From NCBI RefSeq assembly GCF_016920785.2, contig NW_024609835.1, positions 22,163,108 through 22,227,107 on the forward strand: a DNA stretch of 64,000 nucleotides. The letters are read 5' to 3'. Origin of the DNA: Ixodes scapularis (lineage: Eukaryota > Arthropoda > Arachnida > Ixodida > Ixodidae). Positions 1-11,184 of the stretch are shown here, in pieces. Each line of letters starts with the position of its first letter. The first letter of the stretch is position 1. The notes under the pieces are model-generated. The model ran no database searches. It was not told where the DNA came from and worked only from the letters and a program-made list of their open reading frames with translations. The translations under genes were made by a program, and so were the position numbers.

Positions 1-705
1 AATTCAATTCTTGCCGAGAGCACCCACGTGCAACGCTCGGTGACTTGCAGCAATCACCCAGGCGTGCACCCCGTTCTCTGGCTGCACATCGCGGCCGCGC
101 AATGTCTCCCTCCAGGTTCGCGTGCGCGCGGATCGAGGCGGTCACATCCATTTAAAACTGCACCGGTCGTTTCAGATCTCCGATGTGGATACACACGAAA
201 CACGTTTCGCGGAGCAGCCTTTCCTTTTATCTGAGGGAGACATCGACTGGATGTTTGTTCGCTCGTCTCGGCGTGCCGCTCGGCTTTGCATGCTGGGAAG
301 AGACTTTTACAGTCGTGAGTTGCGGCTGTTCGTCTTATCAAACGATTTGGGTGCCAATAAAACCTAATACGTGAACACTTGTTCCGGCACTAAAGATCCG
401 TAGGGCCGCATTATCGAAACACGAGGCATTCTTCAAGTGTACGACGCAGATTCTTTTAAGGAAGCGCGCTTTCCCACAGGAATTTGCAATGAGCATACGT
501 AAAAAAAAACTGTCCTCTTTGAATCAGCTGCACATGCCTTGTAGTTCTATAGTCAGTGTCACGGAATGCCGCGTCCTAAGAGTCAATATATGTATCTGGG
601 GTCATGTACTGTTTTGTTTTATAATGAAAGTTTGTTATTCGACATGCGAAAATTGCAACTTCCAGAAAACAAAATCGCTCGCGAGGTTTGAATAATGGTC
701 GTGTT
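1..705. other. No gene recognised
   Basis: AT-moderate sequence with only short overlapping open frames on both strands and no recognisable domain. The first ten bases are two AATTC units, which resemble the pentanucleotide tail of the LINE family found at 3.2-8.9 kb, but nothing else supports an element here. Confidence 0.5.
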
Positions 706-1250
706 TTATTTATTTATTTATTTATTTATTTATTTCAGCACCCTCAGGACCCCTATGACATTACAGAGGGGAGGGCATTCAAATTAAAACTGAAACATTC
801 AACTTAATAAAAATATAAACAAAGCGATCAATTCTGTCAGAACATAGTCCGGTGTGTTAGCAAGAGTGGTTAGTTAACGCTTCTTTAAACAGTTCATTAG
901 ATGATATGTTTATCAGGGGTGCTAGAAGGCGGTTCCTATCTGACGACGTTCTTAGTATGAAGGAGTCGATGTATGCTGACATTCTACAATGAGATATGCC
1001 GACCTAAAATTATGATCAACTCGTGCAGAAATGCATAAGGTTGCTAATAATACACTTCTTGGTGAAGCGTTAGATTAATAAATTTTGTAGAAAGGCATAA
1101 ACTAGATATTTTAAGATGTATGGGAAGGAGGGGAAGGGAGAAAGTGGTTTTCATAATCGAGACACTACAGGTGCGATCATAGTTACTACATATAAAACGT
1201 GCGTCGGGATTTTGCTGATCTTCAATGTTACTCACCATCGTCATGAAGCC
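706..1250 (-). mobile_element. LINE-type 3' end with (TTTA)n tail
   Basis: On the plus strand a run of TTTA units (706-735) is followed by a block beginning CAGCACCCTCAGGACCCC and containing ATTACAGAGGGGAGGG. Read on the minus strand this is a 3' untranslated end finishing in an (AAAT)n tail, the form used by several arthropod non-LTR retrotransposons. No reverse transcriptase is readable; small frames up to 66 codons are degenerate. The inner boundary near 1250 is approximate. Assignment to a LINE rather than a LINE-mobilised short element is inference from the tail. Confidence 0.4.
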
Positions 1251-1764
1251 GGGGTCTATTATTGAATCCTAAGGTTCTGCAAAAATTAAAAATTAGGACG
1301 GAAATGGAGGGTTAAGATGTCACTTTCTGTTCACCTTGTCCCTTCGTAGACAATATTTTTCTTTCCGTCTAAATCTTGGGCATCCCTCAGCTTGCGTGCA
1401 AAATACAATTTATTTTAATCGTGTTCATGGCACTGTTTGCTGTGGCCCCTAAGGAAACATTTTGATTGGAAACAGCCGCACCTTAAATACGCCCGTAAGT
1501 CTGTCTTTGTGCCGACCAAACAGAGAGCCTATCGCAGCTTTCGGGGCGAGGTCGACCAATGATATGCCGGAAAAAGCGTTTTCATCGAAAAATTAAGTAA
1601 TCCTAATGTCCTACAGAGACAGCTTTGAAGTTTACTTCCTCCCTCTATGTATTTCTTTCACTGAAAGTAATATGCCTTCTTACGCTTGCCTATATAAAGA
1701 CTGCGACGTCAGTCGCTTCATTGCAAATGACGTGACTTCGAGGTTTTTCTCATAAATTGTGGTA
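1251..1764. other. No gene recognised
   Basis: No domain, repeat or RNA gene recognised. A TATATAAAG motif near 1690 resembles a TATA box, but no gene start follows. Confidence 0.4.
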
Positions 1765-2040
1765 GGGTTGCCTTGCTGCATGCCCATCCGGGAGGAACAA
1801 CACGAAGCCGGGGTTTCTGTAACAAGAAACTACATTTATTAGAGTAACAGAAATGGGTTGTTAGTAGTGACGTATAACATTGCCCCTATAGCGTTCGATC
1901 TACACGCCTCTGTGACCTCAGTCCGTCTCCCCCCTTTTTGGGCGGTCGTTGGCGGCCCCTGGGCGTGATGGCAGACCCTCGCTCCCACAAAATTCACGCA
2001 TGTTTAGCGACATTTACTTCAACATCTTAAATTATTTTGT
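1765..2040 (-). mobile_element. Possible solo LTR or retroelement end
   Basis: Read on the minus strand this block is more GC-rich than its surroundings, carries an AATAAA signal (plus-strand TTTATT near 1835), and ends in CAACCCTACCACA. That arrangement resembles the 3' half of a long terminal repeat. There is no partner repeat in the window, no primer binding site and no target duplication that I can identify, so the call is weak. Confidence 0.22.
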
Positions 2041-2094
2041 ATAGCAGGCACGTATAACATTAGTGCTTAGTTTTCTTTTAACTTTAAAATGTAT

Positions 2095-3240
2095 TCATTT
2101 GTTATTCTATCCATACTGCTTTCCCGATCGCTTGATCAAGGATTATTATCTGGAGACTGGGAGGTGGGGAAGGTGATCCCTCTTCACAAACGTAGCCACC
2201 AGCATAATCCTTCATATTTAGTCCAGTTTCTTATAAAGCATTTCATGCAAAATTCTTGAGCGCGTAATTTATTCTCATCTCGGTAACCTTATTCAAACTT
2301 TTTTATCAACCGTGCGCAACATGGTTTTCGTAAATTTTATTTATGTAGAATGAAACTTCTAGCATTTACTCATGACCTTCAAATCGTTCTCGGCCGGAGC
2401 TTTATAACTGACTGCGTATTTACTGATTTCTCAAAAGCTTTCAATAAGGTGCTCACAAGCTTCTGTTTCATAAACTTTGTTAACAATGACCTCATAAGTA
2501 CTCTCTTGGATCAGATCATTCCTACTGGATCGTTCCCAATTTGTTTTGGCTAACGGAACAAATTCTTTACACTCACCTGTTACATCTGGTGTTCCCCAAG
2601 CTTCTGTGTTGGTTCCGCTTTATTTTTTTATTTATATCAATGATCTTTTAATGTATGTTTTATCTTTTAATTATCTTATTGTTCAGCGACTGCTTCATTT
2701 ACAGGCAAATGAGTAACGACTTTGACACCACTGCTCTTCAGCACGACATCAACAACGTCGTTCATTGGGCACAGATTGGTTCATGGAACTTAACATATCT
2801 AATTATAAATCAATTAGTCTATCAAAATAATACTTATCCTTACTTTCACATCAACAATTCATCCCTGTTCTCTATAACCCACATAAATACCTTAGTGTTT
2901 CCATAACCAATGACCTCTCCTGGAACAACAATGTTGGCTATGTTACTATTAGCGCGAATTGTTTATTAGGCTATATCAAAAAAAATGTTTCACTCCCCTG
3001 TTTCACTAAAACTTATTTATAAAACGCTCATTTACGCAAAATTTTAATATGAGGCCTCTATCTGGGACCCCGGTATCACCCTTGCATCTATTGTCGAATC
3101 CATTCACAATCGTTCCGTTCGTTTCATACATTTGAACTATCACCGCACTGCTAGCGTAACCTCCATGAAATCATCTCTCGACTTGTCTATTCTTTCTTTC
3201 CGGAGAAAAATTATTGCATATATGTTTGCTAGGAGGGAAA
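2095..3240 (+). pseudogene. Decayed LINE reverse transcriptase (family A)
   Basis: This is a remnant of the RNA-dependent DNA polymerase of a non-LTR retrotransposon of the CR1/L2/Jockey kind. Reading through several frameshifts gives the RT blocks in order: a GxWxxGKVIPLHK-like block near 2155, QHGFRK near 2320, EFTHDL-like FTHDLQ near 2370, FTDFSKAFNKV near 2420-2450 (the motif A region, canonically a DFSKAFD), SGVPQASVL near 2590 and YINDLL near 2635. The C-terminal part (SITNDLSWNNNVGY, about 2905) and the downstream linker are also readable to about 3235. The FADD catalytic box is not readable. Stops and frameshifts occur throughout, so it cannot make a protein. It ends exactly where the next LINE begins, which suggests that the next element inserted into or beside it. 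Confidence 0.75.
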
Positions 3241-4852
3241 CCGTATCTACAAAATTATAGACCTATATCAGTCTTGCCAATATTTTCGAAAATATTTGAG
3301 GGAGTTACACATAGCCGATTATATCAGTTTTTTTACAAAGCATGATGTCTTGAACAAATCACAGTGTGGTTTCCAAAAGGGCAAATCATCAGAGCAGGCA
3401 CTTGTTGAGACGAAAGATAAAATAATATACAACATGGAAAATAAATCATACACGCTGGGAGTTTTTTTAGACTTTAAAAAAGCTTTCGACACGATTCAAC
3501 ACTAAATTTTGCTAAGTAAACTTCAACTGTACGGAATACGAGGAGTAGCTTTGGCTTTAATAAAACATTATCTAACAAATCGCCTTCAATTCGTCAAAGT
3601 TAACAACTCTGTCTCAATCACGTTGGAAGTAAAATATGGTGTCCTCCAAGGTTCTATTCTAGGCCCCTTGTTGTTCCTCCTTTATATAAATGACATTACT
3701 GCTATTCCTAGATCTCCAGAACTGATTATATACGCAGATGATACCAACCCATTTTTCGCCTCTGCCTCCAAAGCATCCCTAGAGTCAATGGCAAATAGCT
3801 ATCTCGCTGAATTAGCAGTGTGGCTCCATAAAAATAAACCGCAACTAAATTCTAAGAAAACCAAGTATATACTTTCTGCTCCAATAAACAAACATGATAA
3901 TACTCCAATAACTCTATATTTCGAAAACACAATTATAGAGTAAGTCCCCGAACAAAAACTTTTAGGCGTTTGGTTTAACCAGGAGCTTAGCTGGAATGCA
4001 CACGTAAATAATTTGACTGCTGAGCTTTCTCAGGCAGTTGGATATTTGTATAAAATAGTAAAACCTGATCCCTACATGGTTAAAAAAAACAAATTTATTA
4101 CTCTTTTTTTTACTCAAAGTTATGCTACTGTATTTTAGTATGGGGTACCACCACGCTCACAAACTACAATAAGATTCTTAAATTACAGAAGAAAATTTTT
4201 CGGTTATTTGAAAGTTACACGGGAAATATGCAAGACCTTCCAACTGAGCCACTTTTTAAAAAACACGGTATACTCAAGGCTAACCAAATTTATGATTTCA
4301 AGTTAATGCAACATATCAAAACTGAGAAACTTTATGATAAAACTACAAGTGATGTAATGCACAGATACACCTTTCGGCACCCTTTAAGACGACCTCCGCA
4401 GATTCGAACAAATTACGGAAAGCAAACTAAAGATTATCAGGTCACCAAATTATTAAATTCAATTGGGACCTTCGTGGATTTTAATAACTCCTTTTCTAAA
4501 TTTAAAAAAAAAAAGAGCTGAGGACACTTTTGGTGGGCAGTGACACTGTTTTATAGCCATTTTTATGCATGTACAAATTGATATTTCTTATCTCTGAACT
4601 TGTGAAAAAGTTCCTTTCATAATCTATATTACCAGTTGCGATCCTCTCTTGATGATGTATCATAAATCCATGACATTATTTGAATTGCTGATTGTTCTAC
4701 AGCTGCATGAGTGTGTAGTATACTGTGTACCGTATGTACGAACTGCAAAGGGGAGAGAGTCCTTCTTCAAGCATTTTCTGCCTTTAGTCTCAGTTCCCCT
4801 TTCGGTTGATCCGAAAGAAATAAAGACTTCAATTCAATTCAATTCACAAGAT
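3241..4852 (+). pseudogene. 5'-truncated LINE, reverse transcriptase (family B, plus copy)
   Basis: Non-LTR retrotransposon copy that starts inside the RT domain (NYRPISVLPIFSKIFE at about 3255-3300). A frameshift near 3297 leads into a frame at 3296-3505 with CGFQKGKSSEQAL and FLDFKKAFDTIQH (motif A Asp present). A stop at 3503 separates it from the frame at 3509-3943, which carries YGVLQGSILGPLLFLLYIND and the catalytic YADD box (about residues 76-79). The thumb and C-terminal region lies at 4228-4521. The 3' untranslated region has an AATAAA signal near 4820 and ends in a TTCAA pentanucleotide tail (about 4829-4848). Truncation at the 5' end is typical of target-primed reverse transcription. 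It is of the same family as the minus-strand copy to the right, sharing SPELIIY-DDTN and the C-terminal HGILKANQIYDFKL-type block. Clade assignment (CR1/L2/Jockey) is inference. Confidence 0.85.
4829..4850 (+). repeat. Pentanucleotide (TTCAA)n LINE tail
   Basis: Three to four tandem TTCAA units directly after an AATAAA signal end the plus-strand LINE. Such tails act as the 3' recognition end of this class of LINE. The complementary TTGAA repeat occurs at about 13451-13477. Confidence 0.7.
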
Positions 4853-4904
4853 TAATCATTACTTTTTAATGGTTTATTTGCTCCAAAATGAAAAACCAGG
4901 GGTT

Positions 4905-4926
4905 GGGGGGGGGGGGGGGGGGGGGG
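4905..4926. repeat. Poly-G tract (22 G)
   Basis: Uninterrupted run of 22 G on the plus strand, inside the 3' untranslated region of the minus-strand LINE, where it reads as poly-C. It has the potential to form a G-quadruplex; its length in the genome may be uncertain because of sequencing slippage. Confidence 0.9.
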
Positions 4927-5299
4927 AGGCAGGTAGAGAAAAAAAGATGCCATTTCACCTTGACGAGACTTTTATCTTTTCTTACAGTACCGCAACACAG
5001 GACATCACCAAATGCACTAGCAGAACCAAATAAATTATTAAGAAACACTTCTTAGAGATTAAACGCGATTGCAGATAATACTAGTCACGTCGAAAAGGAC
5101 TTTATCACATTTTCATCCTCATTCATAAACAATGTTCCTGGCCACCGGCCGTTCTTAAATATTTCTCTTGAAAACCTGAAACACTCAAAGTTTACTTTGT
5201 TTTCAATTTTTTTTGGGGCAAGGAGGAAACTTCATAATAAAATTGCTGCTCGCCGTGATTGGTTCTGACCAGTATTTATCTAGATTTTTTTTCTGAGTG

Positions 5300-6660
5300 C
5301 ACGTTCCGAGCTAACGCTATTTGGGTTTTGTTATAGTTTTTCTTTTTGAATAAGCTGAAGTAATTTAAAGTAATACACTTTATTATTCCTTAGAATTTTG
5401 TATTTTTCAAACAGTGGATCTGTACGCAAGTCTCGCTAGAAACCATGCAAATTAACAAGCATGCGAAGTGTCTGTTTTTCAAGGACTGTTATTTTATTAT
5501 AGTTCGTCATAGTCGTGGTACCCGATACTAATGCAGCGTATGATATTTCTGAATAATATAAATATTAATATTGTAAATTTTAACCATAAAGGGAGAAGTT
5601 TAGGAATTCTATACATACATCTGATATATTTAGATAGTTCAGAACAAAGTTGTTCCATATGCGTTGACCAGTTCTCATTAAACCTTGAACATATGCCATA
5701 TACCATATACTAGTCCTCATTAAACCATATACCTTGAAATTTATGTTATTTTACCTCCTCTAGAGGCATTCCATAAAAATTTATAAGTATAGAAGTTTTC
5801 CCTTCCTTGTTACTTGGACGAAATATTACGTATTTGTTGTTAATTTAGCAAGAAGCGGTATTTGTTTACGCTTAAGCCGGCTTGCCAGCTTTTCCAAGTA
5901 TTCCCAGGCCATCATTTCTAATATGTACTTAGGCTGTGCTTTAAAAAAAAAAAACATATTTGTGTCGTCTGTGTAGATGATCAGTTCGGGGGATCCTGTA
6001 TGTTTGCCATATGATTTGCATAAATTAGAAATAACAGAGGGCATAGATAGGATACCTGTGGCACTCTCTGTCGTCAATGTAACTTATCAGAGGCTACTTC
6101 ATTTAAATGCGCATATTGATATCGAATCTTTAAATAACTTTCTATTAGCTTTAATGCCACGCCAAGTATTACATAATATTGAAGTTTAGTCAATGAGATA
6201 TGGTGTTGTATTATGTCAAACGCCTTTGTAAACTCTAAACACAAACCTAATGTATAAAATGTTTCTTCAATGTTTTTTTATACTTTTCTCTTTTATGTGC
6301 AGCAGGGCAAATTCTGTAGATTTCTGTTTTTGAAATCCATATGGCGCCTGATTTAATATATGGTACTTACAGGAAAACGCCTCTAATCTAGTATAATTTA
6401 GATTTTCAAAATGTTTGAAAAACTTGGCAGAATCGAAATTGGCCCATAGTTGTGCAACATTTCTTCCCCGCCTTTAAAAATTGGATAAATTTAGCAATTT
6501 TTAACTAGTTCGGAAATATTCCTGCTTGTAGCATAATATTTGTTATAATGACAGAATGAGACAGCGTTTGTGACACATGTTTCACTGGAACCGAGTTAAA
6601 ACCGTCAATACCGGCGGCAGAATTTTTTATGTTTTATTGACTATATAAATTTCAAACGGC
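5300..6660 (-). pseudogene. LINE reverse transcriptase domain, broken
   Basis: Minus-strand RT of the family B LINE. Reading from high to low coordinate through frameshifts gives: a PAGIDGFNSVPVKHV block (about 6620-6580, matching the usual GIDGIPVKVLK), ITNIMLQAGIFPN (about 6545-6500), GFQKQKSTEFALLH (about 6340-6300), FTKAFDIIQHHISLT (about 6235-6195, motif A with its Asp), and SPELIIYTDDTN (about 5995-5960), where the catalytic box reads YTDD instead of YADD. The thumb and C-terminal region (NENWSTHMEQLCSELSKYI, then PLFEKYKILRNNKVYYFKLL) occupies about 5690-5350. Only small frames of 60-83 codons stay open. A run of A in the plus strand (5942-5953) encodes a spurious poly-Phe after the catalytic box. 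Non-functional. Confidence 0.8.
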
Positions 6661-7369
6661 GTAGTTGGTTTATTCCTTTTTTATGTATTTATGCAGGTTA
6701 CCTCGCAGCTCCTAAGAAGGCTTTATTGTGAGGGAGGGTTGCGAATACATGAACAAATGTACAAAAGCACAAGGTACGATAACATGAGCGCGCAAAACAA
6801 AATTGCAGTAATTACGTAGTTTATACAATATAGAATTAAGCAAAGCGTGTTTCGTTCATGACCGCCCCGGTCATCTTCTTCGTTACATTCGCACACGCTA
6901 ACCAAGTGTTCATTCATAATATTTGCAAGGTCTTTACCTTATTTTTTTTATCGATAATAAATTTATTTACGCATAAAGAGAATACTTCCTATTAGTTGTA
7001 TCAATCACTGCGTTCCGTATCTTTCACGGCGCGCTTTTTTTTTATTGTTGAACATATTTTGTTAATACTGACGTTTTACCCTTTTGTTTTAAATATCGGC
7101 TGCTAATTTGGTGGCTTTATTTCTCTTTTAAACCGACTCAGAACCTGCTGGTCTCGTGTTTCCAGAAAGCCATGATACATGATTTTTATTATTATTTACT
7201 TTATAAATCTATTTTGTTATTCATGGTTTCCTAACTTCCTGCTTTTTAGTTTTGGATTGTACGAGGGCGAATACATTGTAATAGCATATTTCAAAGATCT
7301 TTGAGAGGTGACTAAAGGCAACATCGCGATTTGCTTCTTCACAGAGGCTGGTGCAGTCAGCACTGTCAA

Positions 7370-8170
7370 TTAAAGCAGAGAAATGGGAAAGACTTTGTTC
7401 ATTTGTTTTACTGTCACAAAATGTATTTTGTTTACGTAGTCTTTTTTTTTTTTTGACAAGGAAGTTAAAAAATATCTAGGATGGTGGTCACTGATATCAC
7501 TGGAGAAAAAAACTGAACTGAAGGTGGTGTTGTGTATATTTGTTATGCGTAGCTCAAGTAAGGAGGCACATCCTGAAGAAATCTTGGTGGGTAGAGCTAT
7601 TGCATTTGTACATTCGTAGGTTGTCGTAATATCAGACAGGTCTGTGGCGGCAGTATTGTTCGCGCTCATGTCGATAGTTGCGCCACCGATGATAATAAAT
7701 CTTAGCTAGGACGCGGCGGAAAAAAGCAAGTTTTCCCAAAGATAAAAATAAATCGCCTTATCTCCTGTTGATGGTCTATATAACAACAATCACTGTTTTC
7801 CCCGCATAAAAAACCAAACTTTCAGCGTACAAATGAATAACAAAGAATCCTTGAACAACGTGGGGCGAGATATTTTCCTTAACGTAAATAGCAACGCAAC
7901 CTCCTCGCTTTTGTGTCCCTTGCAAGACTTTCATATTTTTATCCTTCGAAATATGGCGCAGTGTCCCTTTCCGTAAGCCATGTTTCTATAAACATTTTAA
8001 CGACAAGACGTAGACATAGCGAGCCAAAACAGATTTCATTGTCAAGTGTCTTAATTTTTATACTTCTTACATTGAAATGAATTGCTGTAAACTGCTCGTT
8101 CTTGTTATGAAAGTGTTCATAAAAAAGATAACTGTTGTAGTAGCCAAACTCATTTAGCCAATCTGGTGTG
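7370..8170 (-). pseudogene. LINE AP-type endonuclease domain, broken
   Basis: The N-terminal part of LINE ORF2 cuts target DNA to prime reverse transcription. On the minus strand, FTAIHFNVRSIK (about 8100-8060) is the opening beta-strand of this domain, with Asn in the usual position, and FIETWL (about 8000-7980) carries the catalytic Glu of the ETWL motif. The distal end, SDISDHHP (about 7510-7490), is the conserved SDH box with the catalytic Asp-His pair. The middle is badly degraded: the segment around 7900-7690 has multiple stops, so the internal GDFN box is not readable. It lies between the ORF1 remnant and the RT, the expected order. Non-functional. Confidence 0.72.
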
Positions 8171-8960
8171 GGAAAGCAAAATTTGCCATCAAAACAAAGG
8201 ACAAAAAACACGTTTTTCAATTTAGGTAGTTCGTATCCAATTTTTTTCAACCGGGTCTTCATGCTCGATTTAAATAGTTGCTTTGTTTTATTGTACCCTG
8301 ACGTAGGAGTACCCTTGTTTTTGCCGCACAAACTTCTAGCTTCCTGTTTGATGATGTCATGTTCTCTTGCAGATACACATCGTCTGCACTTGCTCCGTTT
8401 CCTAACAAGTCCTTGTTTTGAAGCCACGCACTTCGCTCAGTCCGGTTAACAGAACGCACGATCGCATGGGCGATTTCTTTGCTATAGTTGGGACGTGATG
8501 AACAGCCTCTATGTTATCCTTTGTCAACCCATGGCACTTCTATTTGATTAGCGATCTTGTTCAGTTTTTCCAGCAGATTTTCATTTAGTGTTTCAGCGCG
8601 TCCATGTACTTTGAGATTATTCGCTCTTGCTTGTTCGTTTACCTTCTTTTTTAGTTCTTTGATGTCGCTGTCGTGTGCTTTTTTTTCAGTACTTCATCGT
8701 AGCTATGCGGCAGGGACTGTATCGATTTTCAATGTACAATGCAGCTTATTCTATTTCTACCAGCTCGTCAACTTGCTGCTTTAGAGGTGCAAGTAGTGTC
8801 GAAATCCCCCTTATTCAAGTTAGCTGTTGTTGCACGTCTGACGGCTCTTAGAGCGACCGCGTATCGTCCTGAGAGCTCCACTCCGATCACCCAAGCTGAT
8901 ACTAGAAGCTCCACCTTAAGCGCAAGCTTTCTGCCCTTCCTAATACAAGCGTGAACGCGC
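8170..8960 (-). pseudogene. LINE ORF1 (gag-like RNA-binding protein), broken
   Basis: ORF1 proteins of these LINEs bind the element RNA. On the minus strand a conserved block reads RANNLKVHGRAETLNENLLE (about 8630-8570), followed by KEIAHAIVRSVNRTERSAWL (about 8480-8420), KDLLGNGASADDVYLQENMT (about 8410-8350) and SSNRKL. These correspond to the RRM-like core and C-terminal region with its conserved R..R..W and DVYLxENMT motifs. An upstream stretch near 8790-8750 (VDELVEIE-type) looks like the end of a coiled coil. A stop interrupts the frame near 8515, and a frame change into an ORF2-like segment occurs near 8260. Upstream, 8770-9040 is open for 90 codons, but I cannot tie it to ORF1. Confidence 0.7.
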
Positions 8961-9654
8961 AGGCACGCGCAACCAAAGCACTGCGGAAGCCAGTGAGCTT
9001 GCGCTGAAGACGGAGCTTCTAGTCTCAGCTTAAAGACCAACGACCAGTTCCCGCTTTCCAGTTTTCCCTATCTTCCTCCTCTCCCCCTTCTACCCCTGTC
9101 CACCGTTGCCTGTTTCCTCCTCCCCCAAGTTGAGGAGGATCTTCTGCTTTGCAAAATGACGAGTCTGGTCGTCGGCCTTTAAGGGTAAATGCGTCATAGT
9201 TTTGGCTTTCGCTCCTCGGCACATCTGATTTTCTTGAACCCCTGTCTTTCTATCTCGTAGAGCGATTTCTGTCGCACCCGCTCAAGTGCTAACGTGATAA
9301 CTGAACCGATCGTTTTTGGGTATGGTAGCAAGCACTCACAAGCAGCAGTCAGTGACAGGAATTTTTACGTCTTAAGAATAATACAAATTGGTACTGCTCC
9401 AACTTGCAGAGGCAAATGATTAGCCTACTGCAGATAGCCCTGTCGCTGACTGCCCCGTCGACGCTGCGCTGCTTCTTTTATAGCCTTTGTCGACTTGGTG
9501 TAGTAGCCTCAGCTGCGTCGCTAATGCCGTTGTTACCGCCGCTAGCTGCCGCAGTCGTTTTCTTGGGCCTGTTAACCATACACTTCAATAAACGTTGTTT
9601 TAGAATCAAAATTAATTTTTTGCTATAAATGGCTATACATTGTTAAAAATCAAA
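8961..9654. other. No gene recognised
   Basis: Contains a pyrimidine-rich stretch (9055-9135) and an open frame at 9404-9628 (74 codons) without recognisable domain. May include the degraded 5' untranslated region of the minus-strand LINE. Confidence 0.4.
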
Positions 9655-10075
9655 AGCGCAAACTCCAAGGAAAAGAAGAGGGGAGAGGACAGAGCGCTTA
9701 CTCCAACTGAGTGTTTAATGTGTTTGACGAGAAAGACAAAAAGGAAATGGGACATGTGAAGGTAGAAAGAGGAGGAAAATTAATGTTATAGATAATAGAT
9801 AAATCAAGCAAATTAAAATTTAAATGTAACTTTACCCCTCTACATTAGCAAAGAGAAATGAGAAAGAGAGAGAGAGAGAAAGAGCGTTAGAAAACAAAAT
9901 TTAGAAGTACAAACAAAAGCAACCCAGGACAAAGATAATGTTAGAAAACGTTAAAGCGACCCGGTTTAAGAAAAAAGTTTGAGGTAACCCATCTTTTTCT
10001 CAGACAACGCTATGCGGAGCGCGAGTGCGTCTGCTTCCTTTGCAGGGGTTGTGGTAAAGTCAAAACACCAAACGC

Positions 10076-10141
10076 TGATTGAAGGATAGTGGGTAGACCT
10101 CAAGGCAGCTTGCTTCGAGGTTTACCCACTATCCTTAATCA
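10076..10141. repeat. Imperfect inverted repeat (25-bp arms)
   Basis: Arms 10076-10101 and 10117-10141 (core GGATAGTGGGTAGACCTC) pair with one substitution and one single-base indel around a 15-base loop. It lies in the 3' part of the Penelope-like element and would fold as a hairpin in its RNA. Confidence 0.8.
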
Positions 10142-10189
10142 GAGCCAATCAGAGCTCGGCGTCGTTCTTACGTCACCGCATCTCCTGGT

Positions 10190-10530
10190 CAAGGAGCAGA
10201 CGACTTGCTCTCTGCATTGATGGTGTGCTTATGCAAGGTTCCCCTGAGGCAAGATGGTTTTCGCCTCATAGAGTTCTCTGAATCTCTTGTTATGGTAGAG
10301 CTTGAAGATTTTAGTCTGGCGGAATATCGGTGTGCAGTGGCAATCCCGGACGAGTAGGTCGAGTAGATCTCATGGATTTAAAAGAAAGGTGATGTTCTAG
10401 AAGTTTCACATTCACACAGCGGCTAGATTGTCCTACAGATTGTTGTTTACCAGACGAGAACGGAATTGCATACACTACGTTGACATTGCAGGAGACGGAC
10501 TTATGTGTATGATTGGCGGTGCACTCTTTA
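10190..10530 (-). pseudogene. GIY-YIG endonuclease remnant of Penelope-like element
   Basis: On the minus strand, the block NVVYAIPFSSGKQ followed by VGQSSRCVN and LLEHH (about 10465-10400) corresponds to the GVVY-IPLxCGK-YIGQTGRC-REH core of Penelope endonucleases. The residue normally Tyr in YIG is lost (QSVGQ), and stops occur downstream. The distal block (ISTPSM, about 10220) matches the STPSI motif at the C-terminus of the better-preserved copy at 31907-32551. It is a dead copy. Confidence 0.65.
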
Positions 10531-11153
10531 TTATTTTAATTTAACGAATTGATCTTGGGACACAATTTTTCTTAGTTTGTTTAGTGCTGATAATGCTACC
10601 CGTACGTCGTATTTTGAAGCTATTTGTTTCAAGTTGTGAGATGTATTGTGGATGTAAGGTGTCGCAGCCGACCGGCTTTTCTTCTCATAATTTAGCTTTC
10701 CTCTTCCTTTGGGAGTTCTCAGGCATTCCGCTACGTCAAACAATAATGAATTAGTGTATCCTGAATCCCGCAGTCTTTCCACATGTGTTTGGAAACTAAA
10801 CTTGGCCGTGTGTTCCCAAGACTTCTGCACGGTCGCTTTGAATCAACTTTGCACTGTTCCTTTTTTTATTATCTTTGGAAGGAGCATAAACAAAGGGTAG
10901 TAGCCTTTCTTTGACCGTGGTAAATAGGTCCAACACATGTGTGAGCGTTCAAATGACAGTTAGATATCTAATATTGAATTCTGCAATTAGTTGGTAACTC
11001 ACGCGTGAACTTAAGTCCTTGAGCTTGTGTCATGAAAGTGTTACTTATGATATTGAATGTAGCAGTATCGTACTGGTCAGGTCGGATACAAAGTAGAACG
11101 AGATAGTCATCAACGTATCTATCTGTAATTCCCTCTAGCCGTGAAGTAATCAC
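10531..11153 (-). pseudogene. Penelope-like reverse transcriptase C-terminus and linker
   Basis: Two minus-strand frames belong together. The frame at 10968-11153 (61 codons) carries RYVDDYLVL at about residues 12-20, the catalytic YxDD box of Penelope-type RTs, which place it after a short hydrophobic lead. The frame at 10531-10830 (99 codons) holds the linker: HVERLRDSGYTNSLLFDVAE, then a basic segment and YIHNTSHNLKQIA, matching the PYVHGITHKLKKIA segment in the copy at 31907-32551. About 140 bp between them are out of frame. The fingers and palm N-terminal to YVDD are missing because the element is truncated near 11160. Function in life: target-primed synthesis of the element from RNA. 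Confidence 0.75.
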
Positions 11154-11184
11154 ACATTAAATAAAAACACCGCGATGGCTTATA

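Larger units (their letters stand above)
4862..8960 (-). mobile_element. Near full-length decayed LINE (family B, minus copy)
   Basis: A minus-strand LINE running from about 8960 (5') to about 4862 (3'). In order it holds an ORF1 remnant, an AP-type endonuclease remnant, an RT domain, a thumb/C-terminal domain and a 3' end with an AATAAA signal (plus-strand TTTATT near 4873). The order matches complete CR1/L2/Jockey elements, and about 4.1 kb is close to a usual full length. The protein blocks match the truncated plus-strand copy at 3241-4852. All reading frames are broken. The segment between about 6660 and 7370 is very degraded but continues the alignment. The two copies meet tail to tail within about 15 bp. 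Confidence 0.8.
9655..11160 (-). mobile_element. Penelope-like element, 5'-truncated, decayed
   Basis: Minus-strand Penelope-like retroelement. From high to low coordinate it contains the C-terminal part of the RT with its YVDD box, the RT-endonuclease linker, a degraded GIY-YIG endonuclease, and a 3' region with purine-rich repeats (about 9855-9885) and a hairpin (10076-10141). The 3' end near 9655-9700 begins AAGGAAAAGAAG on the plus strand, resembling the AAGGAAAAAGAAG found at the end of the second Penelope-like copy (about 32687). The 5' side stops about 25 bp from a hAT-like element at 11185. No target duplication was identified. Confidence 0.75.
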
